DNA of 64,000 nt from Aliiroseovarius halocynthiae (lineage in GTDB: Bacteria > Pseudomonadota > Alphaproteobacteria > Rhodobacterales > Rhodobacteraceae). How positions within the stretch are numbered: the stretch's first letter is position 1; each line of letters starts with the position of its first letter. The notes beneath the pieces are model-generated. The model made no database searches. It was not told the DNA's origin and saw only the letters and a list, made by a program, of their open reading frames with translations. A program made the position numbers and the translations under genes. The stretch lies in assembly GCF_007004645.1 (NCBI RefSeq), contig NZ_ML660025.1, positions 1-64,000 of the forward strand, given 5' to 3'. Of this stretch, positions 1 to 8,966 are shown in pieces.

Positions 1-280
1 ATGAACGACATGAACCTGATCGCAGCCGGGTGCCTGCAGCGCGAAGTCCAGCGTGTCCGTCACGTCTTGAGCCCGCATATTGGCGCATAGCTTCTAGGAG
101 ACGATGTAGCGGCTGTAATCGTTGAGGACCGTGCTGAGATAGAACCAGCCCCAGCCCAATACCTTGATGTAGGTGAAGTCTGTCTGCCAGAGCTGGTTGA
201 TGGCCGTCGTCTTGTGCTGGAACTCATTGGCATCCTTCAGGACGCGATACACTGTGGATTCTGAGACAAAATAGCGTTCT
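1..280 (-). pseudogene. IS3-family transposase OrfB fragment (broken)
   Basis: Read on the minus strand, this stretch encodes the middle of an IS3-family OrfB transposase, including the rve/DDE core signature around [19 protein letters not shown] and the following NDYSRYI. The fragment is clearly dead. An in-frame stop (TAG) sits where the family has Trp in the segment IVSWKLC (near position 100), the region between VYRVLK and NEFQHKTT is shortened compared with full-length relatives, and neither end of the gene is present in the window. It abuts the zinc-ribbon part of a serine recombinase at about 285, so it probably inserted into that gene. A C-terminal fragment of a similar transposase lies at 19360-19545. 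Confidence 0.8.
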
Positions 281-285
281 TGATC

Positions 286-959
286 CGTAAAGACTTCCCA
301 CTTCGCGGTTTTGCCACCTGCGGAGACTGCGGAAGCAATCTGCGGTCTTCATGGTCAAAGGGGAAGACCAAATACTATCCGTATTATCTGTGCCAATCCA
401 AAGGCTGCGATAGCTATGGGAAGTCGATCCCACGCGACAAAATTGAAGGCGCGTTTGCTGATGTCGTCAAAACGCTGGAACCAAGTCCAAATACTTGGTG
501 CGGGCTAAAACCATGTTCAGACGTGCATGGGATGCGCGATTGGCTCAAGCCAAAGATACTGCGCGTTTAACCAAGCGCCAAATCGCGGATGCCGAGTCGC
601 AGATCGAAGCATTGCTCTCGCGTATTATGCAAGCCAGCAACGATGCCGTCATCGGAGCCTATGAAAACAAGATCACTGAACTGGAGAAATCGAAGGTGCT
701 CATGACTGAAAACCTTGCAGAAAAGGCTTCAAAACCCAAGAGGTATGAGGATTATCTAGAACTCTCCCTCAGGTTCCTATCAAGCCCTTGGAAAATATGG
801 GAAAGCGGCGATGCAAGCCTGCGCAGAATCGTCCTGAGATTGGGATTTTCTGGCGGATTTTCGTACCATCGAATTGACGGACCTAGAACACCCCAAATAG
901 CGTTGCCTTTCAAGGCTTTAGGTATGCTTTCAGGAGTGCAAAATTTAATGGTGCTGTGA
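286..959 (+). pseudogene. Large serine recombinase, C-terminal fragment with a frameshift
   Basis: Two + frames together encode the C-terminal part of a large serine recombinase (phage or island integrase). The first frame, about 286-490, has the recombinase zinc ribbon (CGDCG, then CQSKGC after the YYPYYL segment). The second, about 485-959, has the coiled-coil and tail region (RAKTMFRRAWDARL to GVQNLMVL). A single-base shift near 485-492 separates them, and the N-terminal catalytic resolvase domain is missing because the IS fragment replaces it. The stop codon at 957-959 lies inside the 3' end of the tRNA-Thr gene, as expected if the element integrated at this tRNA. The gene cannot give an active integrase. 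Confidence 0.8.
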
Positions 960-1023
960 GGGAGGATTGAACTCCCGACCTCACCCTTACCAAGGGTGCG
1001 CTCTACCACTGAGCTACCACAGC
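949..1023 (-). tRNA. tRNA-Thr(GGT)
   Basis: A 75-nt cloverleaf on the minus strand. The acceptor stem GCTGTGG pairs with TCACAGC (one G-U), the anticodon stem CACCC/GGGTG carries the loop TTGGTAA with anticodon GGT, the T arm is GGGAG-TTCAATC-CTCCC, and the CCA end is encoded (949-951). Its 3' end overlaps the last codons of the serine recombinase remnant, so it was probably the attachment site of that element. Confidence 0.95.
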
Positions 1024-1113
1024 ATCCTATCGTGAGCGGCTGACTAAACGTATTCGCTGACAGGTGCAAGGGTATTCTGGACCCTTTTTTCATTCCACGT
1101 TACAGAAGGGCTT

Positions 1114-1278
1114 ATGGAGCGGAAAAGCACACCTCAAAAGCCCACGAAAAATGGGGCGGAACGCGAAGCGCGTCTGAAGGCTGCGCTGAAAGCAAATATG
1201 GGTCGGCGCAAGGCGCAGGCCAAAGCACGGGCTGCGTCAGAGGACGAAGCGACTGAAAACAAACAGGATAATAGGTAA
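1114..1278 (+). CDS. Small basic protein upstream of murA, unknown function
   Basis: A 54-aa ORF starting at ATG 1114 and ending 9 nt before murA. The product is very rich in Lys, Arg, Ala and Glu (for example KANMGRRKAQAKARA), has no membrane segment and probably forms one charged helix. The close spacing and shared strand suggest it is transcribed with murA. I believe similar short proteins precede murA in other Rhodobacterales, but I assign no function. Confidence 0.6.
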   Translation: MERKSTPQKPTKNGAEREARLKAALKANMGRRKAQAKARAASEDEATENKQDNR

Positions 1279-1287
1279 GGCAGGCAT

Positions 1288-2553
1288 ATGGATTCAATTG
1301 TAGTAACTGGCGGCCGCGAACTTAGCGGCGAAATTCCGATTGCGGGGGCTAAGAACGCCTGCCTGACCCTGATGCCTGCAACGATTCTGTCGGAAGAACC
1401 TCTGACCCTGACCAACGCACCGCGCCTGTCGGACATCAAAACGATGACACAGCTGCTGGAAAGCCTTGGCGCTGAAGCCGCATCGATGCAGGAAGGTCAA
1501 GTTCTGACCCTGTCCAGCCACAATCTGGATAACCACATCGCCGACTATGATATCGTGCGTAAGATGCGGGCATCCAACTTGGTATTGGGGCCGATGTTGG
1601 CACGTTTGGGACATGCGGTCGTGTCCCTGCCCGGCGGCTGCGCCATTGGTGCGCGCCCGATGGATCTGCATATCTTCGGCCTAGAAAAGCTGGGCGCCGA
1701 GATCGAATTGAAAGACGGCTATCTGCACGCCAAGGCCCCGCGCGGACTTAAAGGTGCTGAAATCGAGCTAGCTTTCGCATCCGTCGGCGCGACTGAGAAT
1801 ATCCTGATGGCTTCGACACTGGCCAAAGGCACCACTGTTATTCGCAACGCGGCCCGCGAACCAGAGATCGTCGATCTGGCAGACTGCCTGCGCAAAATGG
1901 GCGCCCAGATCGAAGGCGACGGCACATCCGAGATCGTCATTCAGGGCGTGGATCGCCTGCACGGCGCGACCCACCCTGTTGTCACCGACCGGATTGAACT
2001 TGGCACCTATATGCTGGCCCCGGCCATCGCAGGTGGCGAAGTGGAATGTCTGGGTGGGAAGATCTCGCTGGTCGAAAGCTTCTGCCAGAAACTGGATGCG
2101 GCTGGCATCCACGTCGAAGAGACCGCGAAAGGCCTGAAGGTTGCGCGCCGCAATGGGCGGGTATCGGCGGTGGACGTCACAACCGAACCCTTCCCCGGTT
2201 TCCCGACGGATTTGCAGGCCCAGATGATGGCGATGCTGTGCACGGCCGAGGGCACTTCGACCCTGCACGAAACCATCTTCGAGAACCGCTTTATGCACGC
2301 CCCAGAACTGACCCGCATGGGGGCAAATATCGAAGTGCATGGCGGCACCGCCACTGTACATGGTGTTGAGAAGCTGAAAGGCGCGCCCGTGATGGCGACC
2401 GATCTGCGTGCGTCAGTCTCGCTAATTTTGGCTGGATTGGCGGCCGAGGGAGAAACCATCGTCAGCCGGGTCTATCACCTTGATCGCGGGTATGAAAAAG
2501 TTGTGCGCAAACTGACCTCGGTCGGGGCCAAAGTCGAGCGTGTGAGGGAGTAA
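1288..2553 (+). CDS. murA: UDP-N-acetylglucosamine 1-carboxyvinyltransferase
   Basis: Catalyses the first committed step of peptidoglycan precursor synthesis in the cytoplasm, transferring enolpyruvate from PEP to UDP-GlcNAc. The 421-aa length is typical. The N-terminus has the conserved GAKNACL segment (residues about 20-26), and the active-site loop [10 protein letters not shown] places the PEP-reactive, fosfomycin-sensitive cysteine at residue 118. RxR-type substrate contacts and the C-terminal [13 protein letters not shown] block are present. The start is ATG 1288, with a purine-rich stretch (aaggcagg) upstream. The DUF2948 gene begins 5 nt after the stop. Confidence 0.97.
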   Translation: MDSIVVTGGRELSGEIPIAGAKNACLTLMPATILSEEPLTLTNAPRLSDIKTMTQLLESLGAEAASMQEGQVLTLSSHNLDNHIADYDIVRKMRASNLVLGPMLARLGHAVVSLPGGCAIGARPMDLHIFGLEKLGAEIELKDGYLHAKAPRGLKGAEIELAFASVGATENILMASTLAKGTTVIRNAAREPEIVDLADCLRKMGAQIEGDGTSEIVIQGVDRLHGATHPVVTDRIELGTYMLAPAIAGGEVECLGGKISLVESFCQKLDAAGIHVEETAKGLKVARRNGRVSAVDVTTEPFPGFPTDLQAQMMAMLCTAEGTSTLHETIFENRFMHAPELTRMGANIEVHGGTATVHGVEKLKGAPVMATDLRASVSLILAGLAAEGETIVSRVYHLDRGYEKVVRKLTSVGAKVERVRE

Positions 2554-2558
2554 CCGAC

Positions 2559-3041
2559 ATGCAAGATGCACGGTTCGAAGATGCTGGCGAGAGCGCCCTG
2601 AAACTGGTGGCGCTGGATGCTGCGGATCTCGAGATTGTTTCTGCACTAGTTCAGGACGCAGTTTTTCCCGCGTCCGAGATCGCGTGGTCGCACGCCCGTC
2701 GGCGCTTTGATTTGCTGCTCAATCGCTTCCGCTGGGAAGACAAAAAGGCCGCTGAAGCACGCAACCGTCCGGTCGAGCGTGTACAAACCGTATTGTCTGT
2801 GTCTGATGTTCTAAAAGTACAAAGTCAGGGCGTCAAAAAGGGCGATAGGGACATGATCCTATCGCTTTTGTCCCTCTCCTTTGTGCCCGGTGACGATGGT
2901 ATGGGCCGGTTGGAGCTGATTCTGGCTGGTGATGGTGCCATTGCGCTCGAGGTCGAAACGCTGGACGTGACCCTTCAGGACGTCACGCGCCCCTATATTG
3001 CGCCCTCGAAACATACGCCGGAGCATGACCTGTCCGAATAA
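2559..3041 (+). CDS. DUF2948 family protein
   Basis: A 160-aa protein matching the DUF2948 family, a single-domain family of alphaproteobacteria often found between murA and hisD. No catalytic motif is evident. The sequence contains the family-typical start of LKLVALDAADLEIVSALVQD, the WSHARRRFDLLLNRFRWE segment and a C-terminal beta-rich part ending near VTRPYIAPSKHTPEHDLSE. It lies 5 nt after murA and 66 nt before hisD on the same strand, so it is probably in one operon with them. The function is unknown. Confidence 0.85.
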   Translation: MQDARFEDAGESALKLVALDAADLEIVSALVQDAVFPASEIAWSHARRRFDLLLNRFRWEDKKAAEARNRPVERVQTVLSVSDVLKVQSQGVKKGDRDMILSLLSLSFVPGDDGMGRLELILAGDGAIALEVETLDVTLQDVTRPYIAPSKHTPEHDLSE

Positions 3042-3107
3042 TCCGCGACCCCATGGCGCTTGAAGCCCAGTTACGTCGCCGCTAAGACCCGCTCAAAGGA
3101 GAGCGCC

Positions 3108-4409
3108 ATGCCCCAATTTCTGAACAGCACCGACAGCGATTTCGAGGCGCGTTTCACCGCGCTTTTGTCGATGAAACGCGAAGACAGCCCGGATGTGGAT
3201 GCCACTGTGGCTGGCATTATTGCCGACGTGCGCACGCGCGGGGATGCTGCCGTGATCGAGCTGACCTCGAAATTCGACCGGCTGGACCTGACGCCAGAAA
3301 CACTGCGCTTTTCCGAAGCAGAGATCGAAGCGGAATGTGCGAAGGTTTCGAATAAAGACCGCGCCGCGCTGGAACTGGCCGCGGACCGCATTCGCGCATA
3401 TCACAGTCGTCAGATGCCAGAAGATCAGCGCTGGACAGATGAAAGCGGTGCTGATCTGGGCTGGCGATGGTCGGCTGTGTCCGCTGCGGGGCTTTATGTT
3501 CCCGGCGGGTTGGCCAGTTATCCGTCATCCGTTCTGATGAATGCCATCCCAGCCAAAGTCGCGGGTGTCGAGCGCCTCGCAATCACCGTGCCCACGCCAG
3601 ACGGGGTCACGAACCCTCTGGTATTGTTGGCCGCAAAGATTGCTGGCGTGGACGAGGTCTATCGCATCGGTGGCGCACAAGCTGTCGCCGCCCTTGCCTA
3701 TGGCACGGACACAATTGCACCCGTGGACAAGATCACTGGTCCGGGCAACGCATTTGTGGCCGCCGCCAAGCGCCGTGTCTTCGGCAAGGTCGGGATCGAC
3801 ATGATCGCGGGCCCGTCGGAAATTCTGGTCATCGCAGACGCGGAAAATGACCCCGATTGGCTGGCCTTGGATCTGATGAGCCAAGCCGAGCATGACGAAA
3901 GTGCGCAGTCCATCTTGATCACAACCGACGAAGCCTTCGGCCAGAAGGTTGCCGATGCTGTTGCCGCGCGCCTGGAAACGCTGGAGCGGCGCGATATCGC
4001 AGGTGCCAGCTGGCGCGACTTTGGTGCTGTGATCACCGTGCGTGATCTGGACGAAGCGGCACGCTTGTCCAACCGCATCGCACCCGAACACCTAGAGCTG
4101 TGCGTCGCAGATCCCGAAGCCCTGTCGAACAAATGCGTGCATGCCGGCGCCATCTTCCTTGGCCAGTTCACGCCCGAAGCCATCGGCGATTATGTCGGCG
4201 GTCCCAATCACGTGCTGCCAACTGCACGATCGGCGCGCTTTAGCTCGGGCTTGTCGGTGATGGATTTCCTGAAACGCACCACGCTTGCCCGCATGACGCC
4301 CGGCGCGCTGGCCGCCATCGGACCCGCCGCCGAAACCCTTGCCATTTCCGAAAGCCTTGAAGCTCACGGCCTGTCCGTGCGCGCAAGGCTTGACGCCCTT
4401 AACGATTGA
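3108..4409 (+). CDS. hisD: Histidinol dehydrogenase
   Basis: Catalyses the last two steps of histidine synthesis, oxidising L-histidinol to L-histidine with 2 NAD+ at a zinc site. The 433-aa protein has the expected blocks GLYVPGG, RIGGAQAVAALAYGT, the KITGPGNAFVAAAKR signature region, IAGPSEILVIAD, LMSQAEHD and APEHLEL. I chose ATG 3108 because it follows a good ribosome-binding site (aaaggaga) and begins the family-typical MPQFLNSTDSDFEARF. The frame is open about 16 codons further upstream but has no site there. UPF0262 follows 16 nt downstream. Confidence 0.96.
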   Translation: MPQFLNSTDSDFEARFTALLSMKREDSPDVDATVAGIIADVRTRGDAAVIELTSKFDRLDLTPETLRFSEAEIEAECAKVSNKDRAALELAADRIRAYHSRQMPEDQRWTDESGADLGWRWSAVSAAGLYVPGGLASYPSSVLMNAIPAKVAGVERLAITVPTPDGVTNPLVLLAAKIAGVDEVYRIGGAQAVAALAYGTDTIAPVDKITGPGNAFVAAAKRRVFGKVGIDMIAGPSEILVIADAENDPDWLALDLMSQAEHDESAQSILITTDEAFGQKVADAVAARLETLERRDIAGASWRDFGAVITVRDLDEAARLSNRIAPEHLELCVADPEALSNKCVHAGAIFLGQFTPEAIGDYVGGPNHVLPTARSARFSSGLSVMDFLKRTTLARMTPGALAAIGPAAETLAISESLEAHGLSVRARLDALND

Positions 4410-4425
4410 CCCTCAGATAGTGCCA

Positions 4426-4908
4426 ATGACCACGAACCGCATCACCCATATCGAGATTGATGACACCGGCCTTGCCGCCCCCACGCCCGAGATCGAGCAA
4501 GAGCGCAAGGTCGCGATTTTTGATCTGCTGGAAGACAACAGCTTTGATCTGGCACCGCGCGGCGATCAGCCAGCACCGGACGGGCCGTATCATCTTGGGC
4601 TCGCCATCCGCGAAAAACGGTTGGTGGTCGAGGCCAACACCGAAGCTGGGGATCCCGCGGGTGAGTTTCACCTGTCGCTTGGGCCATTTCGTCAGGTGGT
4701 GAAAGACTATTTTGCGATTTGCGAAAGCTATTTCGATGCAGTGAAAAAACTGCCGCCCAGCCAGATTGAAGCCATCGATATGGCCCGACGCGGCATTCAC
4801 AACGAAGGCGCACGCGTCTTGCAAGAACGCCTTGAAGGCAAAGCCGACATCGATATCGACACCGCGCGCCGCCTTTTCACCCTTATTTGCGTGCTGCACT
4901 GGGGGTAA
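4426..4908 (+). CDS. UPF0262 family protein
   Basis: A 160-aa soluble protein of the UPF0262 family, confined to alphaproteobacteria and typically encoded next to hisD. The chosen start, ATG 4426, gives the expected N-terminus MTTNRITHIEIDD and comes 16 nt after hisD. The conserved middle (LFDLLEDN-like, GPYHLGLAI, LSLGPFRQVVKDYF) and C-terminus (DMARRGIHNEGA, ARRLFTLICVLHWG) are intact. The biochemical function is unknown. The next gene begins about 2 nt after the stop. Confidence 0.9.
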   Translation: MTTNRITHIEIDDTGLAAPTPEIEQERKVAIFDLLEDNSFDLAPRGDQPAPDGPYHLGLAIREKRLVVEANTEAGDPAGEFHLSLGPFRQVVKDYFAICESYFDAVKKLPPSQIEAIDMARRGIHNEGARVLQERLEGKADIDIDTARRLFTLICVLHWG

Positions 4909-4910
4909 GC

Positions 4911-5372
4911 TTGGTCGCAGATCGTCCTCAATCCGTGCTGTTCTGCTGTGACCACAATTCTGTGCGCTCACCGATGGCCGAAGGGATGATGAAGGCGTTC
5001 TATGGGCACGAGATCTATGTCCAGTCTGCCGGTGTCCACAGCGAGCTTGAGATCGACGGGTTCTCTATCGCAGTCTGCGACGAATTGGGGGTCGAACTGT
5101 CCGGCCATCGCGTACGCAGCTTCGACCAGATGGAAGAATGGGGGGACGACCTGTCCAGCTTCGATCTGGTGATCGCCCTGTCCCCGGCAAGCCAACGCCG
5201 CGCATTGGAACTAACGCGGGTGTTCCATCTGGATGTGGAATACTGGCCCATTCTGGACCCAACCGGATTGGGGACACGGCGCGACGAAAAACTTGCGTCC
5301 TATCGACAAACCCGCGATCAAATCCGTGACCGGATCATCGACAGATTTGGCCCCCCGTCTCAAGACCTCTAA
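4911..5372 (+). CDS. Low-molecular-weight protein tyrosine phosphatase family
   Basis: A 153-aa protein with the LMW-phosphatase/arsenate-reductase P-loop C-X5-R near the N-terminus (CDHNSVRS; nucleophile Cys13, Arg19). The general-acid loop would be the DPTG segment near WPILDPTGLG. It probably removes phosphate from tyrosine or from small arsenate-like substrates in the cytoplasm; the true substrate is unknown. The start is taken as TTG 4911, two bases after the UPF0262 stop and behind the G-run of that gene's last codons. In-frame TTG 4887 would give 8 more residues and overlap UPF0262. This is probably the fourth gene of the hisD operon. Confidence 0.8.
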   Translation: MVADRPQSVLFCCDHNSVRSPMAEGMMKAFYGHEIYVQSAGVHSELEIDGFSIAVCDELGVELSGHRVRSFDQMEEWGDDLSSFDLVIALSPASQRRALELTRVFHLDVEYWPILDPTGLGTRRDEKLASYRQTRDQIRDRIIDRFGPPSQDL

Positions 5373-5381
5373 AGGCCCACC

Positions 5382-6368
5382 ATGGACCAAGATCCGCCAC
5401 AAGCACGTGCCCAGTCGCATCGTCGCATTGCGCTCAACTATTTGTTGATCATCGGGTACTGCTGCCTTGTCTATGGTGTGGGTTTTTTCGGCTATCCCCA
5501 ACTTTTGGGCGATCAAGTTGGCATCTACGTGACACTCTCGATCCCCTTTTCCATTGGCATACTGGGCCAGCTGCTTTTAGATCCGCATCGCACTAGACGG
5601 GTCCGAGACGTGCTGATCCCCTTGCTGTATGTCATGCTCGCGGTCGCATTGGCCCTGTTGCTGGTTCAAGTAGAAACGCTGATCTGCATTGCAATGGCAG
5701 TACCATTTTTTGCAGTTCTTACGCCTGCTGCTGTTTTGCTAACCCGTGTTGCGCAGGCCGCGCTGCATCGTCGATTTCGTGTATCAACCCTTTATTCGCT
5801 TACGATTCTAGTGCCGCTCGCACCTCTCTTCGCAACACCGCTTATCTCGTTACCAGCCGAGATCGTCAGTGTGCGCGAAGAAGTGTTAATCGCGGCACCA
5901 GCAGAAACCATTTGGCGACACACCGTGGAAATTCCGCGAATCTCAGATAAGGAACGGCTCTGGACCATCTCTCACAATCTCATGCGCGCACCAATGGCGT
6001 TTGACGCACGGGTCAAAGGGACAATGCGGCAGTTGCGTTGGACCAAAGGGGTCCGGTTCAAAGAAGAGATCACCGAACACTATCCAAACCAACGTCTTGC
6101 ATGGCGCTTTGTCTTTCACGACAAAGACAGCCTACGTGGATTCGATTTGCACGTTGATCCGGATAGCAACACCTTGAAACTTCTGGACGGATGGTATGAG
6201 TTGTCATCGGGACCGGACGGTACGACCCGGCTGGTGCTTGAAAGCCGCTATCGCCTGTCCACACCTGTAAATTGGGCGCTCAAACCATGGGGACAGCTCT
6301 TTTTAGGCGATTTCCAGCGTTCGGTTCTGCACGTAATCAAGGCCCGCGCTGAAGCCGGCGCCGGTTGA
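5382..6368 (+). CDS. Membrane protein with C-terminal SRPBCC-like domain
   Basis: A 328-aa protein of two parts. Residues about 18-155 contain four or five hydrophobic helices (for example YLLIIGYCCLVYGVGFFGY and LIPLLYVMLAVALALLLV). Residues about 165-325 resemble a soluble START/SRPBCC domain, beginning SVREEVLIAAPAETIWRHTVEIPRI, which is the usual N-terminal strand and helix of polyketide-cyclase-like folds. The function is unknown; such folds bind hydrophobic ligands. It starts 9 nt after the phosphatase gene and is probably co-transcribed with it. The infA gene follows about 115 nt later. Confidence 0.6.
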   Translation: MDQDPPQARAQSHRRIALNYLLIIGYCCLVYGVGFFGYPQLLGDQVGIYVTLSIPFSIGILGQLLLDPHRTRRVRDVLIPLLYVMLAVALALLLVQVETLICIAMAVPFFAVLTPAAVLLTRVAQAALHRRFRVSTLYSLTILVPLAPLFATPLISLPAEIVSVREEVLIAAPAETIWRHTVEIPRISDKERLWTISHNLMRAPMAFDARVKGTMRQLRWTKGVRFKEEITEHYPNQRLAWRFVFHDKDSLRGFDLHVDPDSNTLKLLDGWYELSSGPDGTTRLVLESRYRLSTPVNWALKPWGQLFLGDFQRSVLHVIKARAEAGAG

Positions 6369-6483
6369 TTTACACATTTTATGTCCGAACGCTGCTATGT
6401 CCCCCGAATCCCCTTGAAAACCGGGACGTTTCCCCCCATTTATAGCGCGCCCACGATGGGTGGGTAAAAACACAGGAGTGAAC

Positions 6484-6702
6484 ATGGCCAAGGAAGAACT
6501 GCTCGAATTTCCCGGTGTCGTCAAGGAACTCCTGCCGAATGCGACATTTCTGGTCGAGCTGGAAAACGGCCATAAGATCATCGCTCATACGGCAGGAAAG
6601 ATGCGCAAAAACCGCATCCGCGTTCTGGCCGGCGACAAGGTACAGGTCGAAATGACCCCTTATGATCTGACCAAAGGTCGGATCAACTATCGCTTTAAGT
6701 AA
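6484..6702 (+). CDS. infA: Translation initiation factor IF-1
   Basis: A 72-aa S1/OB-fold protein that binds the 30S A site during initiation. The sequence [20 protein letters not shown] through the end ([12 protein letters not shown]) is the standard IF-1 in both length and content. The start ATG 6484 follows the ribosome-binding site caggagtgaac; the frame extends 8 codons further upstream without a better site. A 115-nt gap upstream probably carries its own promoter. maf begins 12 nt downstream. Confidence 0.97.
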   Translation: MAKEELLEFPGVVKELLPNATFLVELENGHKIIAHTAGKMRKNRIRVLAGDKVQVEMTPYDLTKGRINYRFK

Positions 6703-6714
6703 GCGCCGTCGCGC

Positions 6715-7302
6715 ATGACGCGTCCTAAGCTGATTCTGGGCTCTGGCAGCCCAAGACGGGCCGAGTTGCTAGGGCAGCTCGGCCTTGTTGCTGATGACAT
6801 CCGCCCACCGGATGTAGATGAAACGCCCAAAAAGGGCGAATTGCCGCTGAACTATTGCCGCCGGATTGCCGCATCGAAGGCTGCCGCGATGCACGTGGCC
6901 ACGGATGAGGTCGTGCTGTGCGCCGACACCACCGTCGCGTTGGGACGCCGCATCATGGGCAAACCCAAAGATACGGCCGAGGCGGCTGAGTTTCTGATGT
7001 CGCTTTCTGGTCGACGTCACCGGGTCATCACCTCGGTCGTGGTGCGCAATGCCGCGGGTGCGTGGGCACGCGATGTGGTGACCAATGTCAAAATGAAACG
7101 CCTGTCGAATGAAGAGCTGAACGGCTATCTGGCCACCGGAGACTGGCAGGGGAAAGCAGGTGGTTATGCCATCCAAGGTCCTGCAGGCGCATTCATTCCG
7201 TGGATTCAGGGCAGCTATACCGGCGTCGTCGGTCTGCCCATCGCCGAGACGGCTGGGCTTCTTCAAGCGGCCGGTTTCCCTTTATATGGAGAGCAGCCAT
7301 GA
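6715..7302 (+). CDS. maf: Maf-like nucleoside triphosphate pyrophosphatase
   Basis: A 195-aa Maf/Ham1-superfamily enzyme that hydrolyses non-canonical or excess NTPs (dTTP/UTP-type or modified nucleotides) to monophosphates. The signature [10 protein letters not shown] near the N-terminus, the CADTTVALG segment and the C-terminal [27 protein letters not shown] block are intact. It lies between infA and the RNase E/G gene and its stop overlaps the start of the latter (ATGA), which implies translational coupling. The exact substrate class cannot be decided from the sequence by eye. Confidence 0.92.
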   Translation: MTRPKLILGSGSPRRAELLGQLGLVADDIRPPDVDETPKKGELPLNYCRRIAASKAAAMHVATDEVVLCADTTVALGRRIMGKPKDTAEAAEFLMSLSGRRHRVITSVVVRNAAGAWARDVVTNVKMKRLSNEELNGYLATGDWQGKAGGYAIQGPAGAFIPWIQGSYTGVVGLPIAETAGLLQAAGFPLYGEQP

Positions 7303-8336
7303 AAGGCAGCACCATCGCGCTTGATACCTATAACGGTCGGAAGGCTGCCGCGCAGATCACCGACGGGCAGCTGACAGATCTTCTGATCGAACCGCCCGAG
7401 GGCGTGACCCTGCCGGGCGCCATTTTTCGCGCAATCTGTGATCGGCCCCTGAAGGGTCAAGGCGGCATGATGCTGCGCCTTCCAAACGGGCAATCAGGCT
7501 TTCTGCGTCAAGGCAAGGGCCTGAAACCGGGCGAGCGGTTGCTGGTTCAGGTTACGGGTTTTGGCGCGGATGGGAAAGCGGTCCCAGTGACACAGAAAGT
7601 CCTGTTCAAGAGCCGTTACGCCATCGTCACACCTGGTGCGCCCGGCATCAATGTCAGCCGCGCCATTCGCGATGACGAGGTGCGCGTGCGCCTTCTTGAG
7701 ATCGCACATGAGGTTATGGGCGATGCTGATGAAGGATTGATCATTCGGTCTGTGGCGGCGACTGGCGCGGAGGATGATATTGCAGATGATATCGCAGCAA
7801 TGATCGACCTCAGCCGCGCGGTTCTGGCCGATCAGGATGGCGATACCGAACTTCTGGTCGACGGCCCCGACCCGCATGAACTGGCTTGGCGCGACTGGGA
7901 TGACCCCGACCTTTTGGATGACCGCGAAAACGCGTTCGACCGTCATAATGTACACGAGATGATCGACGCGGCTCGTGGTGCGTATATGCGACTCTCTGGC
8001 GGTGCGTCGATGCATGTCGAACCCACCCGTGCATTGATCGCCATAGACGTCAACACAGGTGGCGATACCAGCCCGGCGGCAGGTCTGAAGGCAAACATTG
8101 CTGCGGCCCGCGCCTTGCCCGCCGCGCTGAGATGTCGGGGCCTGGGCGGCCAGATCGTCGTGGATTTCGCCCCCTGCCCCAAAAAGGACCGCCGGCAGCT
8201 AGAGCAAGTTCTGCGCGCAGCGCTAAAAGCCGAGGGCATCGAGACAGCTATGGTCGGTTGGACGCAGCTGGGCCTGTTCGAACTGCAACGCAAACGCGAG
8301 CGTCTGCCGCTTTCCCGCTGTCTAGAGGACCGCTGA
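7299..8336 (+). CDS. Ribonuclease E/G family protein (short form)
   Basis: A 345-aa endoribonuclease-like protein. It has an N-terminal part with an S1-like stretch (about residues 40-110), then the RNase E/G catalytic core with the two metal-binding aspartates in IAIDVNTGG and IVVDFAP. It lacks the long Arg-rich and scaffold C-terminus of RNase E and is shorter than typical RNase G (about 490 aa). I see no zinc-link CPxCxG motif. It starts at ATG 7299, overlapping the maf stop, behind ggagagcagcc, and its stop overlaps yacG. It probably processes rRNA or mRNA, but its role relative to a full-length RNase E elsewhere is unknown. Confidence 0.85.
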   Translation: MKGSTIALDTYNGRKAAAQITDGQLTDLLIEPPEGVTLPGAIFRAICDRPLKGQGGMMLRLPNGQSGFLRQGKGLKPGERLLVQVTGFGADGKAVPVTQKVLFKSRYAIVTPGAPGINVSRAIRDDEVRVRLLEIAHEVMGDADEGLIIRSVAATGAEDDIADDIAAMIDLSRAVLADQDGDTELLVDGPDPHELAWRDWDDPDLLDDRENAFDRHNVHEMIDAARGAYMRLSGGASMHVEPTRALIAIDVNTGGDTSPAAGLKANIAAARALPAALRCRGLGGQIVVDFAPCPKKDRRQLEQVLRAALKAEGIETAMVGWTQLGLFELQRKRERLPLSRCLEDR

Positions 8337-8530
8337 TGGCCTGCCCAATCTGCGAGAAGGAAACAGACATCAAATACCGCCCCTTCTGTTCAAAACGTTG
8401 CGCTGATGTGGATTTAGGCCGCTGGCTTAATGGCTCATACGCAGTGCCATCGGACGACCCCGAAGACCTGGAAGAGGCTGCCGAAGCCCTGACAATGGCT
8501 TCGAATTCAGAAATGTCCAAGCCGCACTGA
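8336..8530 (+). CDS. yacG: DNA gyrase inhibitor YacG (zinc-binding)
   Basis: A 64-aa protein with the YacG zinc site: CPIC near the N-terminus and FCSKRCADVDLGRW further on. In E. coli, YacG binds GyrB and inhibits gyrase. The C-terminal tail is acidic (SDDPEDLEEAAEAL). The start ATG 8336 overlaps the stop of the ribonuclease gene by one base. This is the last gene of the infA-maf-rng-yacG cluster before tRNA-Phe. Confidence 0.93.
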   Translation: MACPICEKETDIKYRPFCSKRCADVDLGRWLNGSYAVPSDDPEDLEEAAEALTMASNSEMSKPH

Positions 8531-8620
8531 AAAACCTTCAAAAAACATCCTTTTCCCTCTGGACACCGCTGACCCCCACGACTAAAACGCGCCCACCCGA
8601 ACGATAAAACGTTCACCCGT

Positions 8621-8695
8621 GCCCGGGTAGCTCAGGGGTAGAGCAGTGGATTGAAAATCCTCGTGTCGGTGGTTCGATTCCGCCCCCGGGCACCA
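8621..8695 (+). tRNA. tRNA-Phe(GAA)
   Basis: A 75-nt cloverleaf with acceptor stem GCCCGGG/CCCGGGC, D arm GCTC-AGGGGTA-GAGC, anticodon loop TTGAAAA (anticodon GAA), T arm GGTGG-TTCGATT-CCGCC and an encoded CCA at 8693-8695. The anticodon stem GTGGA/TCCTC has one T-T mismatch. The accessory island begins directly downstream, which fits a tRNA integration site, although I found no integrase gene and no obvious repeat of its 3' end. Confidence 0.96.
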
Positions 8696-8966
8696 TTTAA
8701 CTTACTGGAAATATTTAATACTTTTTGCTTTCAGCGTTCTGCGGACAAAGCACGTCTGTTGATTGGGTTCCGTATGGGTGTCCAATGCCAGTTAGGCTGT
8801 GTTTAGCATTGGCTTAAGGACATGATTGCTAGTTTGCTAGCGATTAGGTCGCCAACCTAGTGGACACTGTACAGCACGCACCTCATTCAACCTTGCGTTG
8901 CAGCGATGGCGTGGCCTACGCTGCAATTGTTCAGGCAATTGTATTTTGGGAATATTTTAATGACGG
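8696..8966. other. Gap between tRNA-Phe and the Gabija genes
   Basis: An AT-rich, non-coding stretch of about 270 nt that marks the left edge of the island. It must hold the promoter for the two-gene defence operon. I see a short direct repeat (ttgctagtttgctagc near 8827-8842) but no clear -35/-10 pair, no integrase remnant and no RNA gene. Confidence 0.4.
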
